This document shows positions 1 through 8,715 of a DNA stretch of 64,000 nt, piece by piece (the stretch's first letter is position 1; every line of letters begins with the position of its first letter). Below the pieces are notes generated by a model. It saw only the letters and a list, made by a program, of their open reading frames with translations. It ran no database searches and was not told the DNA's origin. A program made the translations under genes and the position numbers. The stretch comes from Leucobacter luti (GTDB lineage Bacteria > Actinomycetota > Actinomycetes > Actinomycetales > Microbacteriaceae): contig NZ_CP080492.1 in NCBI RefSeq assembly GCF_019464495.1, forward strand, positions 2,046,001 to 2,110,000, read 5' to 3'.

Positions 1-420
1 CACCAGCTCGTGGTGATCCTGCCCAATGGCGCAGAGGTGGCGACCGCGCTGACTGTGACCCCCGCGGTTGACGGCGGCACTGACGGTGGCACCGATGGCG
101 GCTCGACCGACGGCAGCACCGACGGCGGCACTGACGGCGGCACTGACGGCGGCACTGATGGTGGCACTGATGGTGGCACCGATGGCAGCACTGATGGTGG
201 CTCGACTGACGGTGGCACCGATGGCGGCTCGACCGATGGGGATGCCGGCACCGGCACGCCAAGCGCGCCAGGTGGCCCGAATGGCACCGGCGCGAAGGAC
301 GGAACGCTCGCGACCACGGGTGGCGTCGTACTGCCGCTGGTGCTCGGGGGTGCGTGCCTGCTGATCGCCGGTGCGGCCATCGTGCTGGCACGCCGACGTG
401 AGGTGAGCCGCGAGAGCTAA
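1..420 (+). CDS. C-terminal part of a repeat-rich, sortase-type wall-anchored surface protein (5' partial)
   Basis: The reading frame is open to the left window edge, so only the last 139 codons are seen. About 50 residues are a low-complexity linker of Thr-Asp-Gly-Gly units (TDGG, with STDG and GSTDG variants). This is followed by a Pro/Gly-rich stretch, the sorting-like motif LATTG, a hydrophobic segment of about 20 residues (VVLPLVLGGACLLIAGAAIV) and the basic tail ARRREVSRES. Known family logic: an LPXTG-like motif, a membrane helix and a positive tail mark a sortase substrate, and an acidic repeat linker usually spans the wall. The N-terminal functional domain lies outside the window, so the role cannot be named. 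A strong hairpin follows the stop. Confidence 0.8.
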   Translation, partial: HQLVVILPNGAEVATALTVTPAVDGGTDGGTDGGSTDGSTDGGTDGGTDGGTDGGTDGGTDGSTDGGSTDGGTDGGSTDGDAGTGTPSAPGGPNGTGAKDGTLATTGGVVLPLVLGGACLLIAGAAIVLARRREVSRES

Positions 421-447
421 TCCGCACTCCTGCGCGCCACGGCTCAG

Positions 448-500
448 CGCAGCAGCAGGCCCCCACACGGATCCCATCCGGGTGGGGGCCTGCTGCTGCG
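448..500 (+). terminator. Strong hairpin terminator after the wall-anchored protein
   Basis: A perfect 19-bp inverted repeat: CGCAGCAGCAGGCCCCCAC at 448-466 pairs with 482-500 around a 15-base loop. There is no T-run, which is common for actinobacterial intrinsic terminators. It lies 28 bases after the stop codon at 418-420. Confidence 0.75.
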
Positions 501-676
501 TCCTGCCTGCCCCGCACCCCACCCGGAGCGGGCAGGTGCTTTCGCCGCCTGGAAGTTCTCCGAAGTGCGCAACGCCGCCATGCATTCCATCGTTCAGAGT
601 GCGAGAAGGTGAGCGGGAGGGCGGGCTGAGGTCGGGCTGCGGGGGACTGCGGGCGGCATCGCAAGGCAGACATGTG

Positions 677-694
677 AATTACAGCGGTGTAATT
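677..694. promoter_or_regulatory. Palindrome AATTACA-N4-TGTAATT, putative operator
   Basis: A perfect 7-bp inverted repeat with a 4-bp spacer (GCGG) in the intergenic region upstream of the aminotransferase-dehydrogenase operon. Its size and symmetry suit a dimeric regulator. The cognate protein cannot be named from sequence. Confidence 0.45.
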
Positions 695-711
695 TCGGAG
701 AAAAGTTCGAG

Positions 712-720
712 TTATCCACA
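712..720 (+). promoter_or_regulatory. DnaA box (perfect TTATCCACA)
   Basis: Exact match to the consensus DnaA box. A second exact copy lies at 777-785. Near matches in the reverse orientation are TGTGCACAA at 736-744 and TGTGGAGAA at 810-818. No dnaA or dnaN is adjacent, so this is not called an origin. Confidence 0.55.
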
Positions 721-776
721 CATCTCTCCCCAGACTGTGCACAATGTTCGGCACGTGTGTTCTAAATAACGAGAAG

Positions 777-785
777 TTATCCACA
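777..785 (+). promoter_or_regulatory. DnaA box (perfect TTATCCACA), second copy
   Basis: Second exact TTATCCACA in the same intergenic region, 65 bp after the first and in the same orientation. It is 134 bp upstream of the aminotransferase start. Confidence 0.55.
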
Positions 786-918
786 GAATCGGGCACGCCT
801 GGGGAAAACTGTGGAGAACTCGCGCTCGCCTGCGTGCGCCCCGGCCGGCGCGCACGCACAGGGACTCCACACGCGTGTATCCCCGCTCGGAGATACCCCC
901 TCAGTACACTGGGACCCT

Positions 919-2049
919 ATGAGCGACAACGCATTGCCGCCGGTGCGGCTCCGCGCCGATGTGCTCGCTGTACCCGCCTACCGGCAGGGTGCGGCGCCGT
1001 CGGCAGCCGGATTCAAACTCTCCAGCAACGAGAATCCGTTCGCCCCGCTCCCAGGAGTGGCAGACGCCATCGCCTCCCGCGGCGACGTGAACCGCTACGC
1101 CGCGGCCGCAATGCCTGAGCTGCGCGCAGCAATCGGCGCTGAGTTTGGGGCCTCAGGCGAATACGTGCACCTCGCGGCGGGCTCCGTTGCGATCCTCTAC
1201 CAGCTCGTGCACGCCGCGGCAGGCCACGGCGACAGCTATATGTATGCCTGGCCGAGCTTCGAGGCGTACCCGTCACTCGGACTCGCCTCCGGCGCGACAC
1301 CCGCAGGTATTGCCCTCACGGCCACCGCGGAACACGATCTGGACGCGATGGCCGACGCCATCACGGAGCGCACCCGCGTCATCCTGCTGTGCACTCCCAA
1401 CAACCCCACCGGCCCCGCCCTGCGCCGTGCCGACTTCGATCGCTTCATGGCGCGTGTCCCCAGCGACACGCTCGTCGTGCTCGACGAGGCCTACCGCGAG
1501 TTCGTCACGGATCCGGCAGCGGTGCGCGGCGAAGATGTGCTGAGCGCGCACCCCAACCTCGTCGTGCTGCGCACCTTCTCGAAGGCATACGGCCTTGCCG
1601 GCCTCCGGATTGGCTACGGCGTCGGCGATCCGGCCATCTTCCGCGCGGCAGCGAGTGTCGCGATCCCGCTCTCCGTGACCGGGATCGCCGAGAGTGCCGC
1701 CCTGGCCTCACTCACTCCCGAGGCCCGCGAGGTGCACACGGAGCGAGTAGCCGCCATCGTGGATCGCCGCGACCGGCTCGTCGCAGGCCTGCGCGAGCTC
1801 GGGATCACGGTGCCAGATGCCCAGGGCAACTTCGTCTGGATCCCGGAGGCCGCGGACCTCGGCACTCCCGACGCCGCAGCCGGTGTCCCAGACGCCCTCG
1901 CGCTCGCCGCAGCGTTCGCTGCAGTCGGCACCCTCGTGCGGCCATTCGCGGGCAAGGGTGTTCGAATTTCAGTCGGCGAGGAAGACAGCCTCGCCCTCAT
2001 TATTGACACGGTGCGCGAGTTTCTCGCGCAGCTGGGAGGAGCCGCGTGA
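919..2049 (+). CDS. hisC: Histidinol-phosphate / aromatic aminotransferase family (fold type I PLP enzyme)
   Basis: The 376-residue product matches the usual length of HisC/Pat enzymes, which move an amino group between histidinol phosphate (or an aromatic 2-oxo acid) and glutamate in the cytoplasm. Visible motifs are SSNENPF near the N-terminus, the PLP-binding stretch LCTPNNPTGP, LDEAYREF, and the Schiff-base lysine at about residue 222 in TFSKAYGLAGLRIGYG. The start at 919 (MSDNALPP) is preferred over longer in-frame readings because residues before it are not family-like. The stop overlaps the GTG start of the E1 alpha gene, so the two are probably translationally coupled. That context favours a Pat-like role in branched-chain or aromatic 2-oxo acid metabolism rather than histidine synthesis. 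The symbol is a family label only. Confidence 0.85.
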   Translation: MSDNALPPVRLRADVLAVPAYRQGAAPSAAGFKLSSNENPFAPLPGVADAIASRGDVNRYAAAAMPELRAAIGAEFGASGEYVHLAAGSVAILYQLVHAAAGHGDSYMYAWPSFEAYPSLGLASGATPAGIALTATAEHDLDAMADAITERTRVILLCTPNNPTGPALRRADFDRFMARVPSDTLVVLDEAYREFVTDPAAVRGEDVLSAHPNLVVLRTFSKAYGLAGLRIGYGVGDPAIFRAAASVAIPLSVTGIAESAALASLTPEAREVHTERVAAIVDRRDRLVAGLRELGITVPDAQGNFVWIPEAADLGTPDAAAGVPDALALAAAFAAVGTLVRPFAGKGVRISVGEEDSLALIIDTVREFLAQLGGAA

Positions 2050-3230
2050 CTCAATCCGCACTCACGATTGACCTGCAGGATCCGGACCCCATCCGGTTCC
2101 TCGACGACGAGGGGAACTACGCGCCCTCCGCGACCGCTGCGGAGTACGCGGATGAACTGGCGGAGGTCGGCGTCGCCGAGTTCCAGCAGTGGTACCGCGA
2201 CATGGTGTCCACGCGCGCCTTCGATGTGGAGTGCACGCACCTGCAGCGCCAGGGGCAGCTCGCCCTTTGGGTTCCGAGCATCGGCCAGGAAGGCTGCCAG
2301 GCCGGCATCGGCCGCGCGGCTGAGCCGCAGGATCACATCTTCCCCGCGTACCGGGAACACACGGTTGCGCATATCCGCGGCGTGCCGCGCGTGCAGCTCG
2401 CCGCGCAGTTCCGCGGCCTGACGCACGGCGGCTGGGACATCACGGATCCGGCCAACGGGAATTTCCACCTGTACACACTCGTGCTCGGTGCGCAGACGCA
2501 GCACGCAACGGGCTACGCCCTCGGCCAGTTGCTCGATGCCAAGCGTGCGGCGGCGGATACGACGCTCGACGCCGGTGAGGCAGGAACCGCCACTGGTGAG
2601 GCGACGATTGTGTTCTACGGTGATGGCACGAGCAGTCAGGGGGACGCGAACGAGTCAATGATCTTCGCCGCGAGCTACCAGACGCCCGAGGTCTTCGTGG
2701 TGCAGAACAACCGCTGGGCGATCTCCGTGCCGGTGGCACGACAGTCGCGCACCCCGCTCTACCGCCGCGCACTCGGGTTCGGGATCCGTGCCGTGCAGAT
2801 CGATGGCAACGACCCGCTTGCTGCCTACGCAGTGGCGCGCCGCTTCTTGAAACTTGCCCGCACCGGTGCCGGCCCAGGCTACATTGAAGCCCTGACCTAC
2901 CGGATTGGCGCGCACACCACGAGCGATGATCCCACTCGCTACCGCGAGGCCGAAGAGTTGGCCCACTGGGAGGCGCGCGATCCCGTCGCCCGCCTTGAGC
3001 ATCACCTCCGTGCACTCGGAGTGGGGGACGATTTCTTCGCCGAAGTCCAGGAGACCGCGGACCGCGAGGCGAAGGTCGCTCGCGATGCGATCCTGCAGCT
3101 GCCGAAGCCGACTGCCGACTCGATGTTCGCGCACGTGTACTCAGCAGCACACCCGCGAATTGAGGAGCAGCGCGCCTGGCAGGCGCGGTATGAGGCCTCG
3201 TTTGAACACCAGGAAGGGGTGGGCGCATGA
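2046..3230 (+). CDS. bkdA: 2-oxoacid (branched-chain) dehydrogenase E1 component, alpha subunit
   Basis: The 394-residue product is the thiamin diphosphate-dependent E1 alpha subunit, which decarboxylates 2-oxo acids and passes the acyl group to the E2 lipoyl arm. The TPP motif begins at YGDGTSSQGDANESMIFA and ends in VVQNN. RIGAHTTSDDPTRYR is the phosphorylation-loop region typical of E1 alpha, and the N-terminal part carries SIGQEGCQAG and FPAYREH. The GTG start overlaps the aminotransferase stop (GTGA), and the stop overlaps the ATG of E1 beta (ATGA), giving a tight operon. The separate alpha and beta subunits and sequence style suggest branched-chain rather than pyruvate specificity, but pyruvate cannot be excluded. 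Confidence 0.9.
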   Translation: MTQSALTIDLQDPDPIRFLDDEGNYAPSATAAEYADELAEVGVAEFQQWYRDMVSTRAFDVECTHLQRQGQLALWVPSIGQEGCQAGIGRAAEPQDHIFPAYREHTVAHIRGVPRVQLAAQFRGLTHGGWDITDPANGNFHLYTLVLGAQTQHATGYALGQLLDAKRAAADTTLDAGEAGTATGEATIVFYGDGTSSQGDANESMIFAASYQTPEVFVVQNNRWAISVPVARQSRTPLYRRALGFGIRAVQIDGNDPLAAYAVARRFLKLARTGAGPGYIEALTYRIGAHTTSDDPTRYREAEELAHWEARDPVARLEHHLRALGVGDDFFAEVQETADREAKVARDAILQLPKPTADSMFAHVYSAAHPRIEEQRAWQARYEASFEHQEGVGA

Positions 3231-4228
3231 GCCAGGTGACCACACTGAACGAGCCCGGTACGCTGCCGATCGCGCGCGCCATCAATGAGGGGCTGCGCGC
3301 AGCCATGGCCGCGGATGAGCGAGTCATCCTGATGGGCGAAGATATCGGCCCGCTCGGCGGGGTGTTCCGCGTGACGGACAAGCTGCAGGCCGAGTTCGGC
3401 TCAGCGCGCGTCCTCGACACGCCGCTCGCGGAGGCCGGCATCATCGGGAGTGCGATTGGGCTCGCGATGCGCGGCTACCGCCCCGTGTGCGAGATCCAGT
3501 TCGACGGGTTCATTTTCCCCGCGTTCAACCAGATCGTGACGCAGTTGGCGAAGATCACGAACCGTCACGACGGCGCCGTGTCGATGCCGATCGTGATCCG
3601 CGTGCCCTACGGCGGGCACATTGGTGCGGTCGAGCACCACCAGGAGAGCCCTGAGGCGTACTTCGCACACACCCCAGGATTGCGGGTGGTCGCGCCCTCG
3701 ACACCAAATGATGCGTACTGGATGATTCAGCAGGCGATTCAGTCGCCGGATCCAGTGCTGTTCTTCGAGCCGAAGGCGAAGTACTGGCAGAAGGGTGAAG
3801 TCGATCCGAGCGCGCCAGCAGCCGAACTGCACCAGACCCGGGTCGCGCGCACTGGCACCGACTGCACCGTCGTCGGCCACGGCGCAATGGTGACCACGCT
3901 CCTGCAAGCCGCTGAGGTTGCGCAATCAGAAGGCACGAGCCTCGAGGTTGTCGATCTGCGCAGCCTCTCACCGATCGACTACGCGCCACTGATCGCGTCC
4001 GTTCGGAAGACGGGACGGCTCGTCGTTGCGCAGGAGGCACAGGGCGGCCTGAGCCTCGGCAGCGAAGTCGCCGCGACGGTCACTGAACACGCGTTCACTG
4101 CGCTGCTGGCGCCCGTGCTGCGCGTCTCCGGCTACGACGTGCCGTTCCCACCGGCCCACCTCGAGGGGCTGTACCTCCCCGACGCGGATCGCGTGCTCGA
4201 GGCCGTTGACCGTACACTGCAGTATTAA
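3227..4228 (+). CDS. bkdB: 2-oxoacid (branched-chain) dehydrogenase E1 component, beta subunit
   Basis: The 333-residue product is the transketolase-type beta subunit that pairs with the preceding alpha subunit to form the E1 active site. Typical motifs are MGEDIGPLGGVFRVTDKL with the catalytic glutamate, DTPLAEAGIIGSAIG, EIQFDGFIFPAFNQI, RVPYGGHIGAVEHHQESPEA, and the C-terminal transketolase domain with VDLRSLSPID. Length is normal. Its start overlaps the alpha stop by 4 bases, and E2 follows after 18 bp with the ribosome binding site CGGAGGA. Confidence 0.92.
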   Translation: MSQVTTLNEPGTLPIARAINEGLRAAMAADERVILMGEDIGPLGGVFRVTDKLQAEFGSARVLDTPLAEAGIIGSAIGLAMRGYRPVCEIQFDGFIFPAFNQIVTQLAKITNRHDGAVSMPIVIRVPYGGHIGAVEHHQESPEAYFAHTPGLRVVAPSTPNDAYWMIQQAIQSPDPVLFFEPKAKYWQKGEVDPSAPAAELHQTRVARTGTDCTVVGHGAMVTTLLQAAEVAQSEGTSLEVVDLRSLSPIDYAPLIASVRKTGRLVVAQEAQGGLSLGSEVAATVTEHAFTALLAPVLRVSGYDVPFPPAHLEGLYLPDADRVLEAVDRTLQY

Positions 4229-4246
4229 CCCGACGGAGGAACCACT

Positions 4247-5623
4247 ATGAGTGAAATGTCGTTTCCCCTGCCCGACGTCGGTGAGGGATTGACCGAAGCC
4301 GAAATCGTCACGTGGCACGTGGCTCCCGGCGATGCCGTCGCCCTCAACCAGGTGATCTGCGAGATTGAGACCGCGAAGTCGGTCGTCGAGCTTCCCTCCC
4401 CGTTCGTCGGCACCGTCACCGAGCTGCTCGCCGAACCCGGCCAAACCGTGCCAGTGGGCGACCCCATCATGCGGGTATCAACCGATGTGGCAGCTGCGGC
4501 TGGAGCGGCTGACGCGGCACCGAGCCACGGCGATGCAGGGGGATCGGGTGCCATCGATTCCGCTGCCTCAGTCTCAGCTGAAGCCCGAGACATTGAGGCA
4601 GATACCGCCGCGAGCGTCGAGCACGAGGAACCGGCAGGGGCTGTGCTCGTCGGGTACGGCACGACCGGAGCACCCAAGTCACGTCGCCGCCGCGGTGGCG
4701 AACCTGTGCTGCCTCGCGCGGACGGCCTGCCTGCAGCGGTTGCCGCTGCCGGGACGGCACCGGGGGCGGTGCTTGCAAAGCCTCCGATCCGGAAACTCGC
4801 AAAGGATCTGGGTGTCTCACTGGCTGAGGTCGAGGGAACGGGGCCCGCAGGCGAGATCCTCCGCGCCGACATCGAGCGCCAGGTGACGCAGGCGCGGGTG
4901 TTCCGCAATCGCGAGACGCCAGAACCCTCCGAGCTCCGCGAAGAGCGGATTCCGCTCAAGGGGATGCGGAAGCAGATCGCGAAAGCGATGGTCGCGAGCT
5001 CTTCGGAGGCACCGCACGTTGGCGTGTTCACCGACGTCGATGCGACCCGAACCATGGAGTTCGTGAAGCGACTGAAGACCTCCTCGGATTTCGCTGGCGT
5101 CAAGGTATCGCCGCTGCTGATCTTTGCGAAGGCGATGCTGTGGGCGATCCGACGCAACCCGGAGGTGAACTCGACCTTCACAGAAACCGAGATCATCCGG
5201 CACAACTTCGTGAACCTCGGAATCGCGGCGGCCACGCCCCGCGGCCTCGTCGTGCCGAACATCAAAGAAGCGCAGGATCTCAGCCTGCTCGAACTCGCGA
5301 AGGCGATCGAGCAGCTGACGTTCACCGCTCGCGACGGCCGCACGCAGCCCGCGGAGATGGCACACGGGACCATCACGATCACGAACATTGGTGTGTTCGG
5401 CATGGACTTCGGCACCCCCATCCTCAATCCGGGGGAGTGCGCGATCATGGCGATGGGCACGATTCGCGAGAAGCCGTGGGTGGTTGACGGTGAGGTGCGC
5501 CCGCGCATGGTCACGACCGTTGGCGGATCGTTCGATCACCGCATCGTTGATGGTGATGTGATCTCCCGCTTCGTGGCCGACGTCGCTTCCGTGCTTGAGG
5601 AGCCGGCACTGCTGCTCGATTGA
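4247..5623 (+). CDS. bkdC: 2-oxoacid dehydrogenase E2 component (dihydrolipoamide acyltransferase)
   Basis: The 458-residue product has the standard E2 layout. An N-terminal lipoyl domain carries the lipoylated Lys44 in [12 protein letters not shown]. An Ala/Ser-rich linker runs from about residue 80 to 170. The peripheral subunit-binding domain contains [14 protein letters not shown]. The catalytic acyltransferase domain ends in [10 protein letters not shown], where His431 and Asp435 are the catalytic pair. It accepts the acyl group from E1 and transfers it to CoA. It is the last gene of the operon. No E3 (dihydrolipoamide dehydrogenase) gene is present here, so E3 must be supplied from elsewhere. 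The linker is unusually rich in Ala and Glu. Confidence 0.92.
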   Translation: MSEMSFPLPDVGEGLTEAEIVTWHVAPGDAVALNQVICEIETAKSVVELPSPFVGTVTELLAEPGQTVPVGDPIMRVSTDVAAAAGAADAAPSHGDAGGSGAIDSAASVSAEARDIEADTAASVEHEEPAGAVLVGYGTTGAPKSRRRRGGEPVLPRADGLPAAVAAAGTAPGAVLAKPPIRKLAKDLGVSLAEVEGTGPAGEILRADIERQVTQARVFRNRETPEPSELREERIPLKGMRKQIAKAMVASSSEAPHVGVFTDVDATRTMEFVKRLKTSSDFAGVKVSPLLIFAKAMLWAIRRNPEVNSTFTETEIIRHNFVNLGIAAATPRGLVVPNIKEAQDLSLLELAKAIEQLTFTARDGRTQPAEMAHGTITITNIGVFGMDFGTPILNPGECAIMAMGTIREKPWVVDGEVRPRMVTTVGGSFDHRIVDGDVISRFVADVASVLEEPALLLD

Positions 5624-5657
5624 GTGGCACCACGGGGCTCGGTCGAGCGGAGATGCA

Positions 5658-6032
5658 ATGATTCCAGCACCCGAACGGGCACCGGGAGATGACGCCGGTG
5701 GCGCCGCAGAACGGTCAGAGACTTCCGGCGCCCGCGCGGGCTCGACGAATAGGCGACGGACGCTCGCTGCCTGGTTCGTCGCGAGTGCGTTCCTGGGACT
5801 CGCGGTGTGCTGGATCGGGCTGGGTGCCACGCAACACTCCCCTGGCTATTCCTGGCTCATGTGGCTATATGGGATGTGGCTCGCCTGTCTGCTGTTTGCG
5901 CCGTTGGCTGGCGTGGGCGCTGCGATCGGGCACTCGGTGGGATCGCGCGCGATCCGGACCTGGGGCATTGTCGGCCTCGTCGCCTGCCTCCCAGGGTGCT
6001 TCCTCTCCTTCACGCTACTTGGCAACTTGTAG
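5658..6032 (+). CDS. Small hypothetical membrane protein
   Basis: Not recognised. The 124-residue product has a hydrophilic N-terminus of about 45 residues rich in Ala, Gly, Glu and Arg, then three predicted membrane segments: AAWFVASAFLGLAVCWIGL, LMWLYGMWLACLLFAPLAGV, and IVGLVACLPGCFLSFTLL. The ATG at 5658 is chosen because GAGCGGAGA lies just upstream; a longer reading from 5595 adds unlikely residues. It begins 34 bp after the E2 stop and may be the distal gene of that operon. No catalytic motif is visible. Confidence 0.6.
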   Translation: MIPAPERAPGDDAGGAAERSETSGARAGSTNRRRTLAAWFVASAFLGLAVCWIGLGATQHSPGYSWLMWLYGMWLACLLFAPLAGVGAAIGHSVGSRAIRTWGIVGLVACLPGCFLSFTLLGNL

Positions 6033-6222
6033 GGTCCACCCTTACGGCGCCCCGAGACCTGGGGCCACCCTGGGGCCGCACTCGGGGCGGGTGCCGGGCC
6101 GGGGGAGCTGGCAACATTCTCAGCTCACTCGCCCGGCCAGCAAACCCCAAGCGTCGCTTCGGTAGTGTCCTCATGGGGGCGCACGAGGAGCGTCCTCTGC
6201 GCCCGTACGGGTGGAGGACCAG

Positions 6223-7740
6223 ATGAGCGAAGTGCACGCACCACGAGTGAGCGTCATCATGCCGGTGTACAACGCGATGCCGTACCTCACGAGCACGCTG
6301 CAGTCGGTGCTCGCACAGGATCTGGGCGACATCGAGATCATCGCGATCAACGATGGTTCGACGGACCACTCCGGAGCAGAACTCGATCGCTTCGCGCTGG
6401 GAGACGATCGCGTGGTCGTGCTGCACCAACCCAATAGCGGGTGGCCGGGCAGTCCACGCAACCGGGGGATCGAACGCGCACGAGGCGAGTACCTGTTTTT
6501 CATGGACGCTGACGACACGATGGCCCCAAGCGCGCTGCGCGACATGGTGGAGATGGCTGATGGGCGTGGCGCCGACATCGTGATCCCGCGCTTTGCGGGC
6601 ACCGGAGGGAGGCGGGTGCAATCGCTGTTTCAGCGGCATCCGGCGGGGCGGATCTCGGTCGCGCGGGCCATGGAGACGCTCTCACCGCAGAAGCTCTTCC
6701 GGCGCGAGCTCATTGAGCGGGCGGCACTCAGGTTTCCGGAGGAGCGGGTGCGGCTCGAAGACGGCATCTTTGTCGCCAGGGCGTACACGAGTGCGCGCCA
6801 CATCATGCTCTGCGGAGAGCACCCGCTGTACTTCATTGCGCTGCGTGATGACGGGCAGAACATCTCCTCGCGTGCGATAGAGCCCGAGAACTACGTGGCG
6901 TCGTGCCGGCGCATTGCCCAGATCCTGATCGATGGCACACCAGATCAGGCCGCAGGTCTCCGCCTCGTGCTGCAGTTCTTCCAGCGTAAGGGGCTGCGCT
7001 TTTACGCACAGCAGCGCTGGGATCGCATGGCACCGGCGACTCGAGCGACCTGGGTCGCGCTGCATCGAGCACTCCTGCAAGAGTTCCTCCCACCTGCGTG
7101 TGATGCTTGGGTGGCGCACCCCACGGATCGCCGCAAGATTGCGCTCATTCGGGCCGGGGATCTTCCTGGGCTTGACGCAATCATCGCCGCTGAATCGCAG
7201 TGCGCGCATCAGGCTCAGGCCATGGCTGTACGTGAAACGGATCGCGGCACTGAGCTCACGCTCGCGGCGGTGCCCGCTGCTGCCGGATCGCAGCTCCGGC
7301 GTGGGATACCGAGAGCGCCGCGGTTGGGCGCGGTGCGCCGTATTGATCGGGCCATGCGGCTGTTCGGAGGAAGCCGTGCCGCCCGGGGCCTGAACCGGCG
7401 CATCGCGGCCGGGCTGACCCGCGGAGCGCCGCGGGTGTGGCTCGTCCTCGGGAGCCGACGGCGCGATCGCACGGTCGCGCTGGCTGGCCGACTCGTTGGA
7501 CACGAGCCGGGCACCGGGGCGCTCACCTACGCGTTCGTGCTCTCGCCGCAGCTCCTGCAGAGCTTCGGGCCGGATCGCGTGGACATGTGGACGGTCGCAG
7601 GCACCACCGACGGACTGTCTGGTGCACGATCACGAGTCCGGAGCGATGAACGGGTGGTGGTCGAAAATGCGGCAGACCGGTTCTACACCACCGCGTTGGG
7701 TAACGCGTCGCTACGGGTGTTGCCCGGCGTCTCCGTGTGA
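6223..7740 (+). CDS. Family 2 glycosyltransferase
   Basis: The 505-residue product has an N-terminal GT-A domain. It starts with VSVIMPVYNAMPYL and has the nucleotide-binding INDGSTD, then RNRGIERARGEY and the metal-binding DxD-like MDADDT (about residue 95). GT2 enzymes use nucleotide sugars to build cell-surface polysaccharide, teichoic acid-like polymer or glycolipid. The C-terminal 250 residues are basic and not recognised, and have no clear membrane helix. The ATG at 6223 is preceded by GTGGAGGA. Its 3' end overlaps the convergent cation efflux gene by 30 bp. Acceptor and sugar cannot be inferred. Confidence 0.82.
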   Translation: MSEVHAPRVSVIMPVYNAMPYLTSTLQSVLAQDLGDIEIIAINDGSTDHSGAELDRFALGDDRVVVLHQPNSGWPGSPRNRGIERARGEYLFFMDADDTMAPSALRDMVEMADGRGADIVIPRFAGTGGRRVQSLFQRHPAGRISVARAMETLSPQKLFRRELIERAALRFPEERVRLEDGIFVARAYTSARHIMLCGEHPLYFIALRDDGQNISSRAIEPENYVASCRRIAQILIDGTPDQAAGLRLVLQFFQRKGLRFYAQQRWDRMAPATRATWVALHRALLQEFLPPACDAWVAHPTDRRKIALIRAGDLPGLDAIIAAESQCAHQAQAMAVRETDRGTELTLAAVPAAAGSQLRRGIPRAPRLGAVRRIDRAMRLFGGSRAARGLNRRIAAGLTRGAPRVWLVLGSRRRDRTVALAGRLVGHEPGTGALTYAFVLSPQLLQSFGPDRVDMWTVAGTTDGLSGARSRVRSDERVVVENAADRFYTTALGNASLRVLPGVSV

Positions 7741-8715
7741 CACTGGTTCGAGCTGGATCGTCGTGTGATCGGTGTCGAAATGCTCGTGGAGACAGGCCCG
7801 CAGTTCGTCAAGGATCGCGTGGTAGCCGCGCTCGTCCCACGCGGCATCTGTGACCGTGACGTGTGCGGAGAACGCAGGGACACCCGAGGTGATCGTCCAC
7901 GCGTGCACGTCGTGCACCTCTGAGACGCCCGGCACGGCGAGCATGTGCTCGCGCGCCACGTCGACGTCGATGTTCTGGGGTGCGCCCTCGAGCAGCACGG
8001 CCACGACATCGCGGAGCAGGCTGATCGCACGCGGGAAGATCAGAAGAGCGATGGCGATCGATGCGATCTGGTCAATGGTGGTCCAGCCCGTGATCATGAT
8101 CACGAGGGCAGCGACGACGACGGCGGCGGAGCCGAGAAGATCGCCGAGCACCTCCAGGTACGCGCCGCGCACGTTGAGGCTTTCTTTCTGACCGGATCGC
8201 AGTATCAGGAGCGACACGAGATTTGCGATCCCGCCGAAGACCGCAGCCCAGAGCATGATCCCGGACTCGATCTCGACCTCGGCGCCGAAACGGGCGATCG
8301 CCTGCACGAAGATCACGACAGCGATCACGCCGAGCACAATGCCGTTGACGAGCGCGGCGAGCACTTCGACGCGCAGATAGCCGTAGGTGCGCTTGGAGTT
8401 CGTTGGGAGGGTCGCGATGAGGCTGGCGATGAGCGCGATCGCGACGCCGGTCGCATCGGTGAGCATGTGCCCGGAGTCGGCCAGCAGGGCGAGTGAATTC
8501 GAGATCAGCGCGCCGATCACCTGGACGAGGAAGACGCTCAGCGTGATCGAAAGGACAATGATGAGTCGCTTGCGGTGCTTTCCCGTCGCCGTGGTGGCGC
8601 CCTGCAAGCCGTGATCGTGCGCGTGGCCGCTGCCCTCGGGAGTCGCTGGCCGCTCGGGGTGGCCGGCACTGAAATCGGGATCACAGGCCGGTTCGCGTTC
8701 CTCACCGCTGTTCAT
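7711..8715 (-). CDS. Cation diffusion facilitator (CDF) heavy-metal efflux protein
   Basis: The 334-residue product is a CzcD/ZitB-like CDF transporter exporting Zn, Co or Cd in exchange for protons. It has six membrane segments, starting after GKHRKRLIIVLSITL. The metal-site motif HMLTD is in helix 2. LEVLGD in helix 5 has Glu where many relatives carry His. The C-terminal cytoplasmic domain contains VHDVHAWTITSG. The N-terminal loop has HAHDH, a likely metal-collecting segment. The start is set at 8715 (MNSGEERE); the in-frame extension upstream to 8874 is not conserved in character. It lies next to, and on the same strand as, the copper chaperone gene, giving a small metal-homeostasis locus. 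Confidence 0.88.
   Translation of the reverse strand: MNSGEEREPACDPDFSAGHPERPATPEGSGHAHDHGLQGATTATGKHRKRLIIVLSITLSVFLVQVIGALISNSLALLADSGHMLTDATGVAIALIASLIATLPTNSKRTYGYLRVEVLAALVNGIVLGVIAVVIFVQAIARFGAEVEIESGIMLWAAVFGGIANLVSLLILRSGQKESLNVRGAYLEVLGDLLGSAAVVVAALVIMITGWTTIDQIASIAIALLIFPRAISLLRDVVAVLLEGAPQNIDVDVAREHMLAVPGVSEVHDVHAWTITSGVPAFSAHVTVTDAAWDERGYHAILDELRACLHEHFDTDHTTIQLEPVSHGDAGQHP

Larger units (their letters stand above)
421..918. other. 498-bp intergenic region with hairpin, palindrome and DnaA-box-like sites
   Basis: No convincing gene was found. The region holds the terminator at 448-500, a palindrome at 677-694, and several DnaA-box-like nonamers between 712 and 818. The translation reading from 811 into the aminotransferase has no ribosome binding site or conserved residues before 919, so the stretch is treated as non-coding. 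The AT content rises locally around 660-800 compared with flanking genes. Confidence 0.6.

Noticed and set aside
67..240. CRISPR-like or minisatellite array
   Set aside because: The repeat is coding (TDGG) without spacers, and is explained by the protein linker.
712..785. Chromosomal origin of replication
   Set aside because: DnaA boxes are present, but there are only two perfect copies, with no dnaA, dnaN, rpmH or AT-rich unwinding element beside them.
811..918. Extended N-terminus of the aminotransferase by 36 residues
   Set aside because: The residues (ENSRSPACAPAGAHAQ and onward) are not family-like, there is no ribosome binding site, and 919 gives the normal length.
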